Source: Membranipora membranacea (Eukaryota > Bryozoa > Gymnolaemata > Cheilostomatida > Membraniporidae). From it: a DNA stretch of 64,000 nt. Where the stretch lies: the NCBI GenBank assembly GCA_914767715.1, contig OU612072.1, forward strand, positions 1,424,001 to 1,488,000, in the 5' to 3' direction. Within the stretch, counting starts at the first letter, position 1. Every line of letters begins with the position of its first letter. Positions 12,034 to 23,781 of the stretch are shown here, one piece after another. The notes under the pieces were generated by a model. It did no database searches. It saw nothing but the letters and a program-made list of their open reading frames with translations, and had not been told where the DNA came from. The position numbers and the translations under genes are program-made.

Positions 12034-14794
12034 TCAATTATCGTCCCTGATATTGGCGGGAATATCTCCAACTTTCATCTTAGCGTTTTCATTTCGCAAT
12101 GTGTCAGGGTTAACTTTAACCTCTACAATTGAAATGGAAAACAGCCAGCATTAACATGCATTCTCTAGCTGCAACAACTGATTCACCAATTTTGTAATAT
12201 ACAATAAGACTGCCCAGTGAAGGACTGTATTGTGATCATTGGCAACTAAAACTATTTCTTCACAAAAAGCTGCAAAAAAACGCTTGCCATCATGGATTCC
12301 TCAAGGAAGAGAATTTCACTGTGGCTGACTAATTGTTGTTATGATATCTAGAGGGTAATCCTGAGCAAGCTGTGAGAAAATTAACTCAAATCATATGTCA
12401 GACGATAAGATATTGGGAGGAAAATTTTTTAAATGAGGTTACCTTCCTAATTTAGGATCAGAATATGAACCGGTATTTCAATCTGATCTGCAAAATGTTG
12501 CTATCCATTATGAGCGTGCTGGGGTATGGTAGCAAAAAATAAACTGACATCAGCACCAACCTGTGTAAATGCAAGTTGATGGAACGTAAAATAACCATGT
12601 TCAAACTTCAAAATCAGACTCCTCCAGTTTTCACATCACTGGAATGGTAAGTGGGAGTTGTCGACCCATTTTCTTCTCAGAACCAATTTGTATATTAACA
12701 CTGAATAGGAAGAAGGAGGGATCAGAAACAAAATTCCCACGATATCTCAAAACAGTTTCAATCTAGACAATCTTCGATGTACTTACTGAATACTTGTTGA
12801 TCGGAGTCTACTAGTTGAGTTTGTACCACCGTAGTCCTCAGTACGAGCTCTGCCTCTCTAGCTGTCCCGATAGCCTACAGAATATCACAACATGAAGTCA
12901 TTGGCAACATAATGTCTGTTGTTATAACGGACAGTTTGACACCTTACTATACAGTCTTATAGCTAAGTTGATCCTATATTTTATAAATTTTGTTCTCATA
13001 GAGTTTTGATTTCTCAGAGTGTTGCCTTTCTAATGTTTGCAATTATCAGGTGATCGTGTGATGTCATAGATGCGATCAAACTTTAAGTGCAATCAAGTAG
13101 ATATACGGAGATCTGTACGCTACAACATACATTTCCTGGTCAGACCCAAATGTGAGTAGTCCTACAGAAGAATGGCGTGCCTAATAAGGGTGTTTTAGTG
13201 ACGAGTCTCTTCAGGTACCTTACGATATGAGACTCTACTCAGGGAGAAAGAGAATATATAGATATAGGGGCCTGCTGCGAAGTGGTACAACTTCCAAATA
13301 GCTACCTTACGACAGGATTTTTTCACAGCCAGCCCTTAAGTGCCGTGTCTGAGAATGCCCAGACATAGGAGAAGACAACCATTAATAAGTCTGCACATTT
13401 ATGTTATTTTATTGATGTGACAAAATAGATGTATGTTTTAAGGTATGAGGAATCTGAAAAACAGGGTTAGAACTCTGTGAAATGAGGCAAAAGTGCTGTA
13501 AACAGGTGCTAAGGTTAAAAAAGTGATAAATTGCAAAAAAACTGAGTTTCCTAGCTTCCCATCCACCCCCTTAACAACCGCCTACAGCCGCGATCGCCAT
13601 CCCGAACGCTTTTAAGGGCTGGCTGTGGGTTTTTTTAAAAAAAGGTAATGTTATTTTGCTTCCTGTATTTTGCCTCAACAATGCATGAATATTACAGTCA
13701 TATCAAATTAGGCATGTTGATGCGTATCTCAAAATGACTTTTTTTGGTTTCCTTTTGGGATCAGTCAAGTGATAATGAGACTGATCTGATCTCCCAGAGA
13801 ATACCAGGTAAAAATTGCATAGTGGGAATGCTGCAGACATGCCCCATCATTAACCTATCTTTAATTGCCCTCCTGTTGATGGTCCTGATAAATTGTCCCA
13901 ATGTATGTTTGCGATGTCTATTTCAAACTTGAATTCTGTGATGTGCTGTGTAAAAGGGACTTCTCACCTTTTCTATCTCAGCAGGGTCGGCTAATGCTGT
14001 TCTATTTTTGAATTCTGAGTTGATTTTCTTCCTGGCTTCTGTTAATGCGTATTTATCCCCACCAAATATCATCTGTCTTGTCCTGTGAAGCTTCCGGAAT
14101 ATGGATAACACCTGTACATTATAACATGAGTCTATAATACCTTTACTCTGAAGACAAGAAGTACTTCTAATTTGGATTTATTATCCCTAAAATCAGATTT
14201 CATCACTATATATCAACCTGATCACTTGGGCAGCTCACTCGGGTTATCTACCTGATTTCGCTTTTGTGGGCCGTCCAAATAAAAAAAGGTCTAAGGCTAG
14301 AACATTGATTGCTGTAGAACGCGATGGAAATTTTAAGGCTAACCAGATATTTATAATATTATAGGCGTATTTGTTTGCATATTTATATATCATAATATGC
14401 ATGAAGATTATTTTCACTTGCTATGATAAATTTATCAGTCAAGGCATAGGCCTAGGCCTAAAGTATTTTCAACACAAAAATATCGAAACCTGCAGCCAAC
14501 AACATCAATCTTCATGCTTTCATGTTCTAAGTTTTTAATTTTTCAAAGATTTTTATTAAAAAACAGAGATTTGTGAAAAATAAAGCCTTGGCCCTAAACC
14601 TAAGATTCCGGATGAGCAAAATGCAAAACATGTAGGCCTATTAATGAAAGTCTCAGGAATTAGAAGACCATATCAGATAATAAAAACTCTATTAAAGTAG
14701 CCAATAACCATGTCTGTCTGTGATATGTCAGGTCAAAGGGTAATTCTTCCACCTTCACACACTCACTCACCTCTACTCTCGATGATGCAGCCAT
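12034..14794 (-). CDS. LYRM7: LYR-motif protein 7, Complex III assembly factor
   Basis: Four exons, 14794-14771, 14111-13968, 12874-12787 and 12122-12034, join in phases 0, 0 and 1 and give 114 residues; the human protein is about 104. Exon 2 carries the diagnostic stretch LSIFRKLHRTRQ followed by EARKKINSEFKN, closely matching the human LHRTRQ and ARIKINEEFKN segments. LYRM7 (yeast Mzm1) is a matrix chaperone that stabilises the Rieske iron-sulfur protein before BCS1L inserts it into respiratory Complex III. Exon 3 corresponds to the helix with ELVLRTTVVQ. The C-terminus is less conserved. The first exon codes only eight residues (MAASSRVE). The ATG lies about 1.9 kb from the ATG5 start on the opposite strand. 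10578-12033 holds the probable 5'-UTR intron of the upstream gene and otherwise nothing recognised. Confidence 0.9.
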
Positions 14795-16739
14795 AATGTT
14801 TGAATATAGGTGATAACTGACACTAACTTGAGCCGGCAAACTTCAATGAGCAATCAGAACTGCTGAACTTTTTCACTCCTATAATGAGAAACAAATATCA
14901 AAGATTATTGTGTGAAGAAAGGGGTATATTATCAAAGCTTTTGATCACTTAGCTTTAATGGAAATCTTGTGACTTGGAGGGTACATCGAAACTACACACG
15001 GTTTTGGCTGTTTGTTTTTCATCAAAGTGATTGACATCGTAGTGGTGTTAAAGAAAACCATATAGACTATTGAGGGCAAAAGGAGCGACACTGGGATACA
15101 GGTGGATGATGCTGAACTTATTCTTATTCTAACTGATAATTGTGGTCAATCGTTGTGCGAAAATAGCCATTGGTTCAGTTCTGAGGACACACTGTGACCA
15201 TTTGTTGGTGTCGATTGCATAAACAATCATAAGGCAACCATCAGCTTAGCTTTATGATTCTCTGATTACTGTTGATTTACCGTCCGATGTAGGAATAGTT
15301 GGCTGCCACAGAGCATTCACAAAGCCTCATTCAGGGCATGTTTGCTGTCTAGGGGGGTCTTTAGGCTTCTTATCCTTATATCAATGTGACTTTTCAACAC
15401 CTCAGAGCTCAAGATAAAACAAAGTGGGCACTCGGAGACTCTACACTAGCAAGTATGTGCAATACCCAATACCCAAACCCCCAGTCTGTTATAATAACCT
15501 GACTAGTGACTGATCCCTAGCTGATACATGCATATAATAAAATATTACTTTTATATTTATCACAGTGTCACAGCAGGGAGAATGGTCAACTGGGTCACAG
15601 TACATAATTATCACTAAATACTATAAGAAAATATATAAATCAAGTCCAAGGAGTTACTCACTGCGACTTCAGATGCCTACCCTGCCTATCTATGAGTTAG
15701 TTACTCCTGCTCCAGTACTTGAAATTGATAAATTTGCAGAATAAAATTTTGTGCCGATTTTTAGAAAAAAATACCAAACTTGGCTCACTGAAAGATACTC
15801 AGTTCCCAGAAGCTCAGAATTTCATAGATGAAAAATCAATGTATAACATTATAGGATGAAGAACGAAGGCTAATCTGTGGGAAATCAGAATCCCTATGGG
15901 AATACCCATGAGTGTGCGCACAACTACTCATTCTCTCCATTTCCTGTGGAGGAGGATGTTAGGAATTTTAGGTAGTGGTGTTTACCTGCCTAGGACTTAC
16001 ATACATTGCCCTTGGAATAACTTTCTGTTTTTGTGTATGAACTGTTTACATAAGTGAATGGTTGGATAGCTACCTGGCTGGAAAGTTTTCATGTTTGATT
16101 CACTCTACATTAGTTCATTTGCATAAAAACCAAGCTAGTTTATCCAATCAAATGTTTGTGTACTCACTCACAGTCACTGTACATAACATTGTTGTATGTA
16201 TATGTTCTCGTTACTTTACACACAGAAGCATCAGTACCACTAGGCCTGCTTTCTACTTTATTGACAATACTGTGCATGTAAAGAGTAAGAAGTGAAAGGA
16301 GTGTTTGATTACAACATTAGTAATGTACATACATATGCAATGAATAACAGCCAGTCAGTGTGATTCCTTGGTGACTCATTAAATCATTACCATCTGATAA
16401 TGAGTCACTGTATTTCTAAATCACATGTGCTGCTTAGCTATAGCTGTGGGTTGGAGTACTGCAGTACTACAGTTTAGTGGTTCTCACCAACAATAGGTTT
16501 ACATTACTGTAAACATCTGCTACAGTGAAGAATTGGAAGTAAGGCGGTGGTACCTCTATTAGGGGTCTGTGCCAATGCATGTGCATTATTCTATCGAGTA
16601 GCTTATAAGTCAAGCTAGCTAACCTGCTCTGATCCGAGGTAAGCTTCATCAAGTTTCATGATACTTTATCATAAAGGTCTCAAGTGTAGCTTTATATTTT
16701 CAGACTGCGGAGTGAAGGTTAGGGTAATGCAGCTGTAAC

Positions 16740-18639
16740 ATGTCTATAGAGAGTATACGAAGAGAGCTTTGGTTAGGAGAGATAGCCACATGTTTTACTC
16801 TCGATGCAGAAGATTTATCATCAATAGTCAATGAGCCTGAGCCATGCTGCCTCATGCTTCCCAGGTGAGTAGGAATCTCCTCAGTCAGCTACTGTTACAT
16901 GTGAAGACTATGGACAGGCCTATACATTGGTATAATATACATAGATACTGAAGATATATCTATAGTCTCTGATGAAACTAGAGGTGGTGAACAACTTTAT
17001 GATTGAATAATGAACCCGGAGTTTGTTGGGTCAGTGTGGGATGCCGATTATACACATCGCAGAAATGCTAACTCAACAATGCCTTTTAGTTTGAGGGCTC
17101 GTGCCTCTCCTAGTAGCATTTTATGGCATCTCATTATCATGCTATGTGTTTGATAATTAAATGCAGCCCAACCCTTGGAGCGGTGTGAGCCTTCTACAGT
17201 TTACTCATTCATAGTGAAATAAGAAATCATTCATAAGGAACCATAACTCTCTATAAATGCATAACCTGGCTTTATTTCACAATTATAGATCTAGTTATCT
17301 CCCCTTGCACATATCAGAAGTCAAAGCCCACTTCACACAATACATCAAACCAAGTCTGAAAGACTCTGAGATCTGGTTTGAGACTGAGAATGGTGATAAA
17401 ATAAGATGGCACCTGCCGGTCGGTGTCAGCTATGACATGCATGAGAGAGGCGGGGGAGGGAACGCTGTGTGGCAGCTGACCGTACACTTCAGCTTCTATC
17501 CAGAGCAAGTTCTCCTCAGGTGCCCCTCTATAGACTGTGTCAAAGCACATTTCATGTCTACTATAAAGGAGGCCGATTCACTCAAGCATGCATCGGTAAG
17601 TTACATAGTAATAATGCTCTTATGGAATGGGAACGCAGGCCACCAATCTGATTCCAACAATGAAAACAAAACAGCTTATGGCCGAATTAATATTCTCTTC
17701 ATTGACCCATTTCTCTGCATGTTATGGGTAAACTTATTTGGCAAGTTTGCAAAACTAGCTAATTATTTCTGCACCCATCAACCCTAAAAGCCAAAACAAC
17801 ATATGTCAGGTAGTCATTACTCATAGTCAACTCAAATTCTCTGCTTAGATAAACCCAATGTCTGTATCATAAAATTTTGCACAATATCACGCATCTATAT
17901 TTGATGAGGTAGAAGATATGATCCCTAATTCTATGTCTGTCCTGTATATACAATCATGCATTGGTCTATGATGATGTACCTGAGTATAAAGACTCTATGA
18001 AATCAGGAAGTCATCTACTCACATATTCAACAGACTGGTTCTTTTATTATTCAGTCTGACTTCGCGCTATGCGAATTATCTCTTATATTTTTGTTCTTTG
18101 ATATTTACTGTATATTCAGCACATGGCCTGGCGACAGGGAAGGCAACAAAAAAAGTTGTGTTCACAATTATGTATATATGTCTTATTTTGTATACTCACA
18201 GGTTCTATTTTGATTTGATTTATATTTTCAGGGAGTTATGAACAATATAAGGGAATCAGAAAATGCAATGCTGTGGAACGGAATATTAACGAGAAGTTTT
18301 GATGAATTTTGGACTATAAATCGTCGACTTATGGACTGCAATACATCCAAACAACCGCTACAATATAAACACTTAGCTATGAGGATATATAAGACAGATA
18401 AAACTTACATACAGCCTTTTCTATCTGCTCCTACAGAGGACGATAATTCTACAGATATTACACTAGGAGAATTACTAACACTGTACTCAATAGACATGGA
18501 CAGCGGCCAAACAATACTATGTCAAGGTATAGATATACCGCTAGATAGTAATGTCTATGAGCTAAGTCAAACAATGAGCTATCCAGATAACTTTTTATAT
18601 TTATGTGTTGTGCAGCAAAGACAGAATGCCAGTGTGTGA
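16740..18639 (+). CDS. ATG5: Autophagy protein 5
   Basis: Three exons, 16740-16864, 17289-17595 and 18232-18639, join in phases 2 and 0 to give 279 residues (human 275). The N-terminus (RRELWLGEIATCFTL) matches the human VWFGRIPTCFTL segment. The middle exon holds SEIWFETENGDKIRWHLPVG and the acceptor-lysine segment STIKEADSLKH, in which Lys135 corresponds to human Lys130, conjugated to ATG12. The last exon contains FDEFWTINRRLM and YELSQTMSYPDNFL. ATG5 conjugated to ATG12 binds ATG16L and forms the E3-like complex that lipidates ATG8/LC3. It acts in the cytosol and on phagophore membranes. All recognised blocks are present, so it should be functional. The start was chosen because it gives the canonical N-terminus; the internal Met at 17257 lies in intron sequence. 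Confidence 0.95.
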
Positions 18640-19207
18640 TTTATTACCAACTTTCTGAAGAATCATAACGCTCACCAAATTCACTGACCTTGTGATAAGT
18701 TTTTTGCCCGATCCCCTCCCATCTCATCGAATGATCAGAAGTTTGCTGACATGCCACCTAATTCTAGGCCACATGAAGTCTGACTTTCTGATTTCCACAA
18801 ATTGAAAATCATTTGTATGTTTATTGCTGTTTTCCACTACTGAGGTTTTGTAGACTTAGTCAGTTCCCCTGAAAATCACTTTGTGTTGAGTAGGCCTAGG
18901 CCTATCTGTTTTGCAAAGTAGCCCAACAGTGATGATCTTTTTCTTGTAACCACCGCCAGATTTTGCGCACCTCGATTCACAGTCAGTTTGTACTCCAGGA
19001 AAATCGGATTGTAATGGTGTAAAATATTAATTTATGATCCTCAATATAATGAGGTATTTTGCATCTGGTGAAATCAATTTTTATTATCTGAAAAAATCAT
19101 ACCTCTGCTGAACAAAAAATTTAAATCAGACCTTTGTTGATTGTCACAATTCTAAATCGTCTTTCCAACAAGTTTCAACCTAATCGAAGTTCCATGCATG
19201 TGGCATT

Positions 19208-20477
19208 TTACTTAGTATCTGTACCAAAATATTTGCTCAGTCGATCTTCAATGGTACCCATACCAGCATCTGTTTCATCAGAGGTTGCAAATAAGTTTGT
19301 TACTTTTGCTTTTTCGTCCCAAGTTCTCATTTTGATGATGATATCCTTGAGAGGATTATTCTCAAACTCTAGCACCTCTGAGTCTGTCATCGCTCCTCCC
19401 TGATGCTCCAGGGTCATCTTACTAGCCTCAGACAATCTCTCATCTGTAATATTGTAAGAGTGTAGGCTTCCTCAGAATCTAATCATGTCAAGGCGCAAAA
19501 TCATATAACACTGTCTGTGTGAAGCTGCCTAAAGTTTCTGCAAGCTCAATTTCAATACCGCCTCTGATCATTTCATACGCTATTTAGTAGGATTTACATG
19601 CAATTTTGCCCATGCATGAATAACTGTATACATTTGGTAATAGGTAACAGGGATAAGAGCAGACAATCCCAGTTATTGCTGATCATTCTCAAAATTATAT
19701 GGGTCTGAATGACACTGTATATGTTACCCTTCTCCAGACACTATTGGGGTATTAGTGTAACTTTCTATGTCTGAGACTTACAGTATAGGATATCTGTAGC
19801 CACCAGATATCTCTTTGCCTGTACGTGCATGCTGACTAGTTTGCTGATATTTCCTGTCACACCGAGTGACTCCAGGTAGTCTCTGCCTCGCTCAGCGTGG
19901 TGCTGGATACCCAGGATCACATCCCCGGTCACCATCTTCTCCAGGCCCTGCCGCTCACCGATCACATGACCAATATCATGGAAAAAGGCTCCTAGGATGA
20001 CCTGAAGAGTTTTGGGAATAGAATCATTCCACTAGTTTTGGGTATGTTCTACTTTTTGTTGTGTCTGTACAACAATTTGTATAGGCTGACAATCAATGCA
20101 TCAAATAACCAAATATATATCAAAGACCCTAACATGTGAGCTGGATTCCCGGTTTGATGACTGGTTTTATCAGCAATAATTGCGCTTGCTTCCTGCATCA
20201 GTGAATGGGGATGTTCATACGCAAAATAAGTGGTAGTCCTGCGTGTACAATGTCATTATACCTATCCTATGACACCTCATTGTCTACAACACGCAAATAC
20301 CTTTTTGGAGATTCCTCTCTACCTGTGACTCACCTCATCGTCATACCCTTCCTGCTCAGCTTGTTTAGCTGCCTGCAGGGCATGCTGAGTCTGTGTCACA
20401 GCTTCTCCTATATAATATGATGATCCTACCTCTCTGTATAAGCCTAACAGTTCCCTTATCATCTCTGTGCTGTTCAT
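19208..20477 (-). CDS. PhnZ-like HD-domain mixed-valent di-iron oxygenase
   Basis: Three exons, 20477-20334, 20001-19782 and 19443-19208, join in phases 0 and 1 and give 199 residues, the usual size of this family. The sequence matches bacterial PhnZ, which cleaves 2-amino-1-hydroxyethylphosphonate to glycine and phosphate using two irons. The N-terminal YIGEAVTQTQHALQAA carries Tyr22, Glu25 and His32. FFHDIGH gives His56-Asp57, QHHAERG gives His83, MHVQAKRYL gives His107 and Lys111, and MRTWDEKAK gives Asp164. These match the metal ligands and substrate-contact residues described for PhnZ (Y24, E27, H34, H58, D59, H80, H104, D161). LSEASKMTLEHQGGAM is another family signature. The family is established by motifs; the actual substrate in this animal is inferred. 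No PhnY-like hydroxylase partner is in the window. Confidence 0.88.
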
Positions 20478-21129
20478 AGTTAACTCTGAGAGTAATGTAG
20501 CCTATATGTTACCGTTGAGAACAAAACTTACAGAATGTTATTTGAGCACAAAAATAGCTACATCTAGGCCTAAACTGCCCGATCTCCTGGCTAGTACTGC
20601 TTTGAAATCCAAAATGATAATTTGATAACTATAAATGCCAGTTGACTGCATCAAATGCCCTATTTATTATGCAACATCAACAGTGGCCTTTTGACCTTAT
20701 ATATATGAGATTTGACATATGACAGAAAAGGGGGCAGGTTATCCAATCAATACATAACATAACAAGGTCACCTATGCATTCTGCTTGTGTGAGAACTATT
20801 TTATTTACATAGTAAGTGACCAGCCAGTGCAAATATAAAAGCTCCTAGCTTTAAAGTTTGAGTGCATGATAGAAGAATACAATGAATATAACAAGGTGTA
20901 AGTTGAGCAATGAGGATTGAAAGACTACCGTAAATGTAGTCTGGCACAAAACATTAAAGGAAAAACTATGTCGGAGCCATCCAATAACATAGTATCGGAA
21001 AATACATTTCATGTAGAATTGTAAATTTGCCTTCCCTTGATCAGAGAACAGACAATTCCGACTATGCTTGTGTTGTCTTAGTGTAATAGCTTGTCAGTAA
21101 ACATAGTGTGTGGATGTCTGCTGATAGAT

Positions 21130-22685
21130 CTAGCTCTGTCCACTGTAGTACTGACCAGCCATCTGCTTCTGTGTGTCAAAGTCATCTCGGCGAGCCATCA
21201 GCTCACTCTGGTATCTGTAGAAGAAAAGCACCATGTTGAGGCTAAACTTAGAAAGCAATGACAACAGCTTTTACCACCATCATATACCGAACAAAGCGGG
21301 TCCCAGCCAACGGTTTAGTGGTACGTCTTCTTGATTTACTCCTGATAACATGTCGCGATATATCATGGATATTGATCTTTACTCAATTGATATTTTGCCT
21401 ACTCAAATATGTTCTCCTACTCAAATAATATGTTCCCATTATATTCCAACCATCAGGCACTGATGTAAGTACTGATCACGCTTATTTACGTTTTTATCAC
21501 ATTATTTTATTTATTTATTGCTATGTACCTTGATGTGTGGTGATGGAAGTCTGGTCTGAGCAGTTTACTTCTGGGAGGCATCTGATACTTAGCCTCGATC
21601 CTTGCTCTGTCCTCTACGTTATAGTGCATCTGTTCTCTCTTCTCTAAGAAGAGTGAGTCATCATGCTCATAGTGTGGAATGTTTCCAAGCTTTGCGTTCT
21701 GTAAAAGGAAAGAAAATCATAGATGGGTGATTAAAATCATATGTCTTATCACACGCCACATCCCGAGGCATGGTCGGCGAGATTTTAGTGCCTTAGTGGC
21801 GAGGCTGCAATATCTGCGCCAGATCGCAGGTTGTTGATGGACTACAGAGGGGTTCGAACCCAGAACCTTCTACATTTGCATGCTAAAGGAACGGCGCTCT
21901 TACCAACTGAGCCACCTCCTACTCCTAAATAGCCATCAGCATCGAACACAACCAAGCACAACTGGAGAAGAAGAGCATGAAGTTTAATGCCTCCAATCCG
22001 ACCAATCACAGGTGAGGCTGATTGCTAATATATTGTGAAGAAATACATTTTATGTTATTACAGCACTAACCTCAATAATGTGACTCCTATTTTTCATGTC
22101 CTGTCTCCATTCCATTGTATATTGTCGAGGTATCATAGGATGCAACCTCGAGTGTTTGGGAACCCTGAAACATTGGCAGAAATGGAATTTAGAATAAATA
22201 CTATATGAATTGATAATAATCGTTTGATAAGATACTATGGTAATGGAACATAAACCATTCTTAGTGGGCTGACGCAGGAGATAAACTACAACCTTATCCT
22301 GATTGAAATCAGTTCCTATTGGGTACAATGTTAAAGTCGTTTGCAGCTAAGAGCTAGAGTTCTTAAATCTGAGATGAGGATAAGTTTTTAGTTTTATGTG
22401 TATTATTAATACTGTACTAGATGCATGTAGTGTAGGTGAGAAACATACCATGGTATGTATGTTATGTATTTCATTAGCAAAACTAGTACCTTCCATTCTG
22501 AATGAGCATAATTGCAATTTGATGCTACCAGTGTATTTATTTGAAAAATTTTGAGATGACAGATATAATGATTAATTAAAATAGCTTTGGTCTCCAGTCC
22601 TAAACTAAACTAAATAAACTCACCTCTGTACAGACTTTCCATCCTTTCCATAATTATCAAAGGGCATGTATAATTGCTCTGCCAT
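21130..22685 (-). CDS. Small conserved basic protein, function not recognised
   Basis: Four exons, 22685-22624, 22164-22071, 21698-21529 and 21214-21130, join in phases 2, 0 and 2 and give 136 residues. The protein starts MAEQLYMPFDNYGKDG, is rich in charged and aromatic residues, and has neither signal peptide nor membrane span. Segments such as HPMIPRQYTMEWRQDM and QMPPRSKLLRPDFHHHT, with proline-tyrosine stretches, resemble the style of small ciliary microtubule-inner proteins, but I cannot name the family. It lies divergently about 1.1 kb from CMTR2. The clean splice phases make the model reliable even though the function is unknown. Confidence 0.75.
21751..21923 (-). repeat. tRNA-derived SINE
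   Basis: Read on the minus strand it begins GTAGGAGGTGGCTCAGTTGG, continues with an A-box-like region and reaches a perfect B box GGTTCGAACCC, then a non-tRNA body. It sits in the intron between exons 2 and 3 of the small conserved gene. Related 5' halves occur at about 35660-35720, 40203-40250 and 61377-61436, which marks it as a dispersed family. Confidence 0.7.
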
Positions 22686-23781
22686 GGCTGTGTTATGTGA
22701 TTATCTGTGAGAATTAAAGTGTAAGTGCTATCCAGCTGAGTGATAGACAACAGTATCAAATAATAACAAACAAATATCCTTTTAACAGATTGAGAGGATG
22801 AGCTTGATTGATTCGTTGCTAGGATACCTTGAACAGAGCTATAATGTACATTAAATATTTGACGAAACTATTTTATTTATTAGCTCATTATTAGCTCATT
22901 ATGTCACAAAACGTACTCTAATGTCGCAAAGTATTCGTTTCCTGTCTGAATTTTCTTTCCTATCATTGAAGTTTTATCAATTCACTGGGCTTGCAAGCCA
23001 GTGTGTTACAGAAAATTAAGGAAAATGCAAGCATTGTCCACTAGGGTTTGTAGGTCTGTATTTTACCGATGGGCAGTTGATACTGGACATAAGACAAAAA
23101 CTCTTTCGCAAGAGTGTCCAGGCAATGAACTTGCTCATGATCAGTATAATCAAGGAGTAACAGCATTGGTATAATAATCATTAATCAACTCTCCATCCAT
23201 TCAATTGATTGATAAAATCTTAGTGGCCCATGCTTGCATTTTCCTTAGTTGCGATAAACAAGTGTCCGCTAAAAAAAGGATGGCCACTCATTACCTCTGC
23301 TAGATGTCCATCCACTTGTGCTAAACACCTGTCCTTTGCTTTTAAATGCCCATCCGCTGTATACTCCAATGAAAATGCAACCCACAGTCATCTGTTAAGA
23401 TACCCATCCCCCTCTGTAAAATTTGTGTCCTGACACGTTTCATGCAATCGGATGCCGCTTTAACATCCGGCGGTTGTCTGAGTGCTAATTGGATTCCTAT
23501 CGGGCAATCAACATGGGTGGATTACGGCGGTTGCAAAATATGCTTCTGGACGGGTTCTTAACGCAGCAGGGGCCAAACATCATAGTATTCATTATGCTTG
23601 CAAAGCCTAAGTGCAGAACTTCACATTGGATCTCATCGCTCTAAACAAAACTATGTGGAAGTAAATGAAAGAACTTCGTCAGATTACAGTGATTGGATAT
23701 CATGTTTTGTCGCGTCCTTTAAAAGTAATTTGCAAACTAAGATTGCATGCATTTGAAGATGTTTACTTTTCTTAGCATAAG

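Noticed and set aside
14794-16740. Shared bidirectional promoter of LYRM7 and ATG5
   Set aside because: The start codons are almost 2 kb apart and no common core motif is visible.
17257-17787. Unspliced open frame starting at Met 17257 as a separate gene
   Set aside because: It reads from intron into ATG5 exon 2 and back into intron. The spliced model restores the canonical ATG5 N-terminus.
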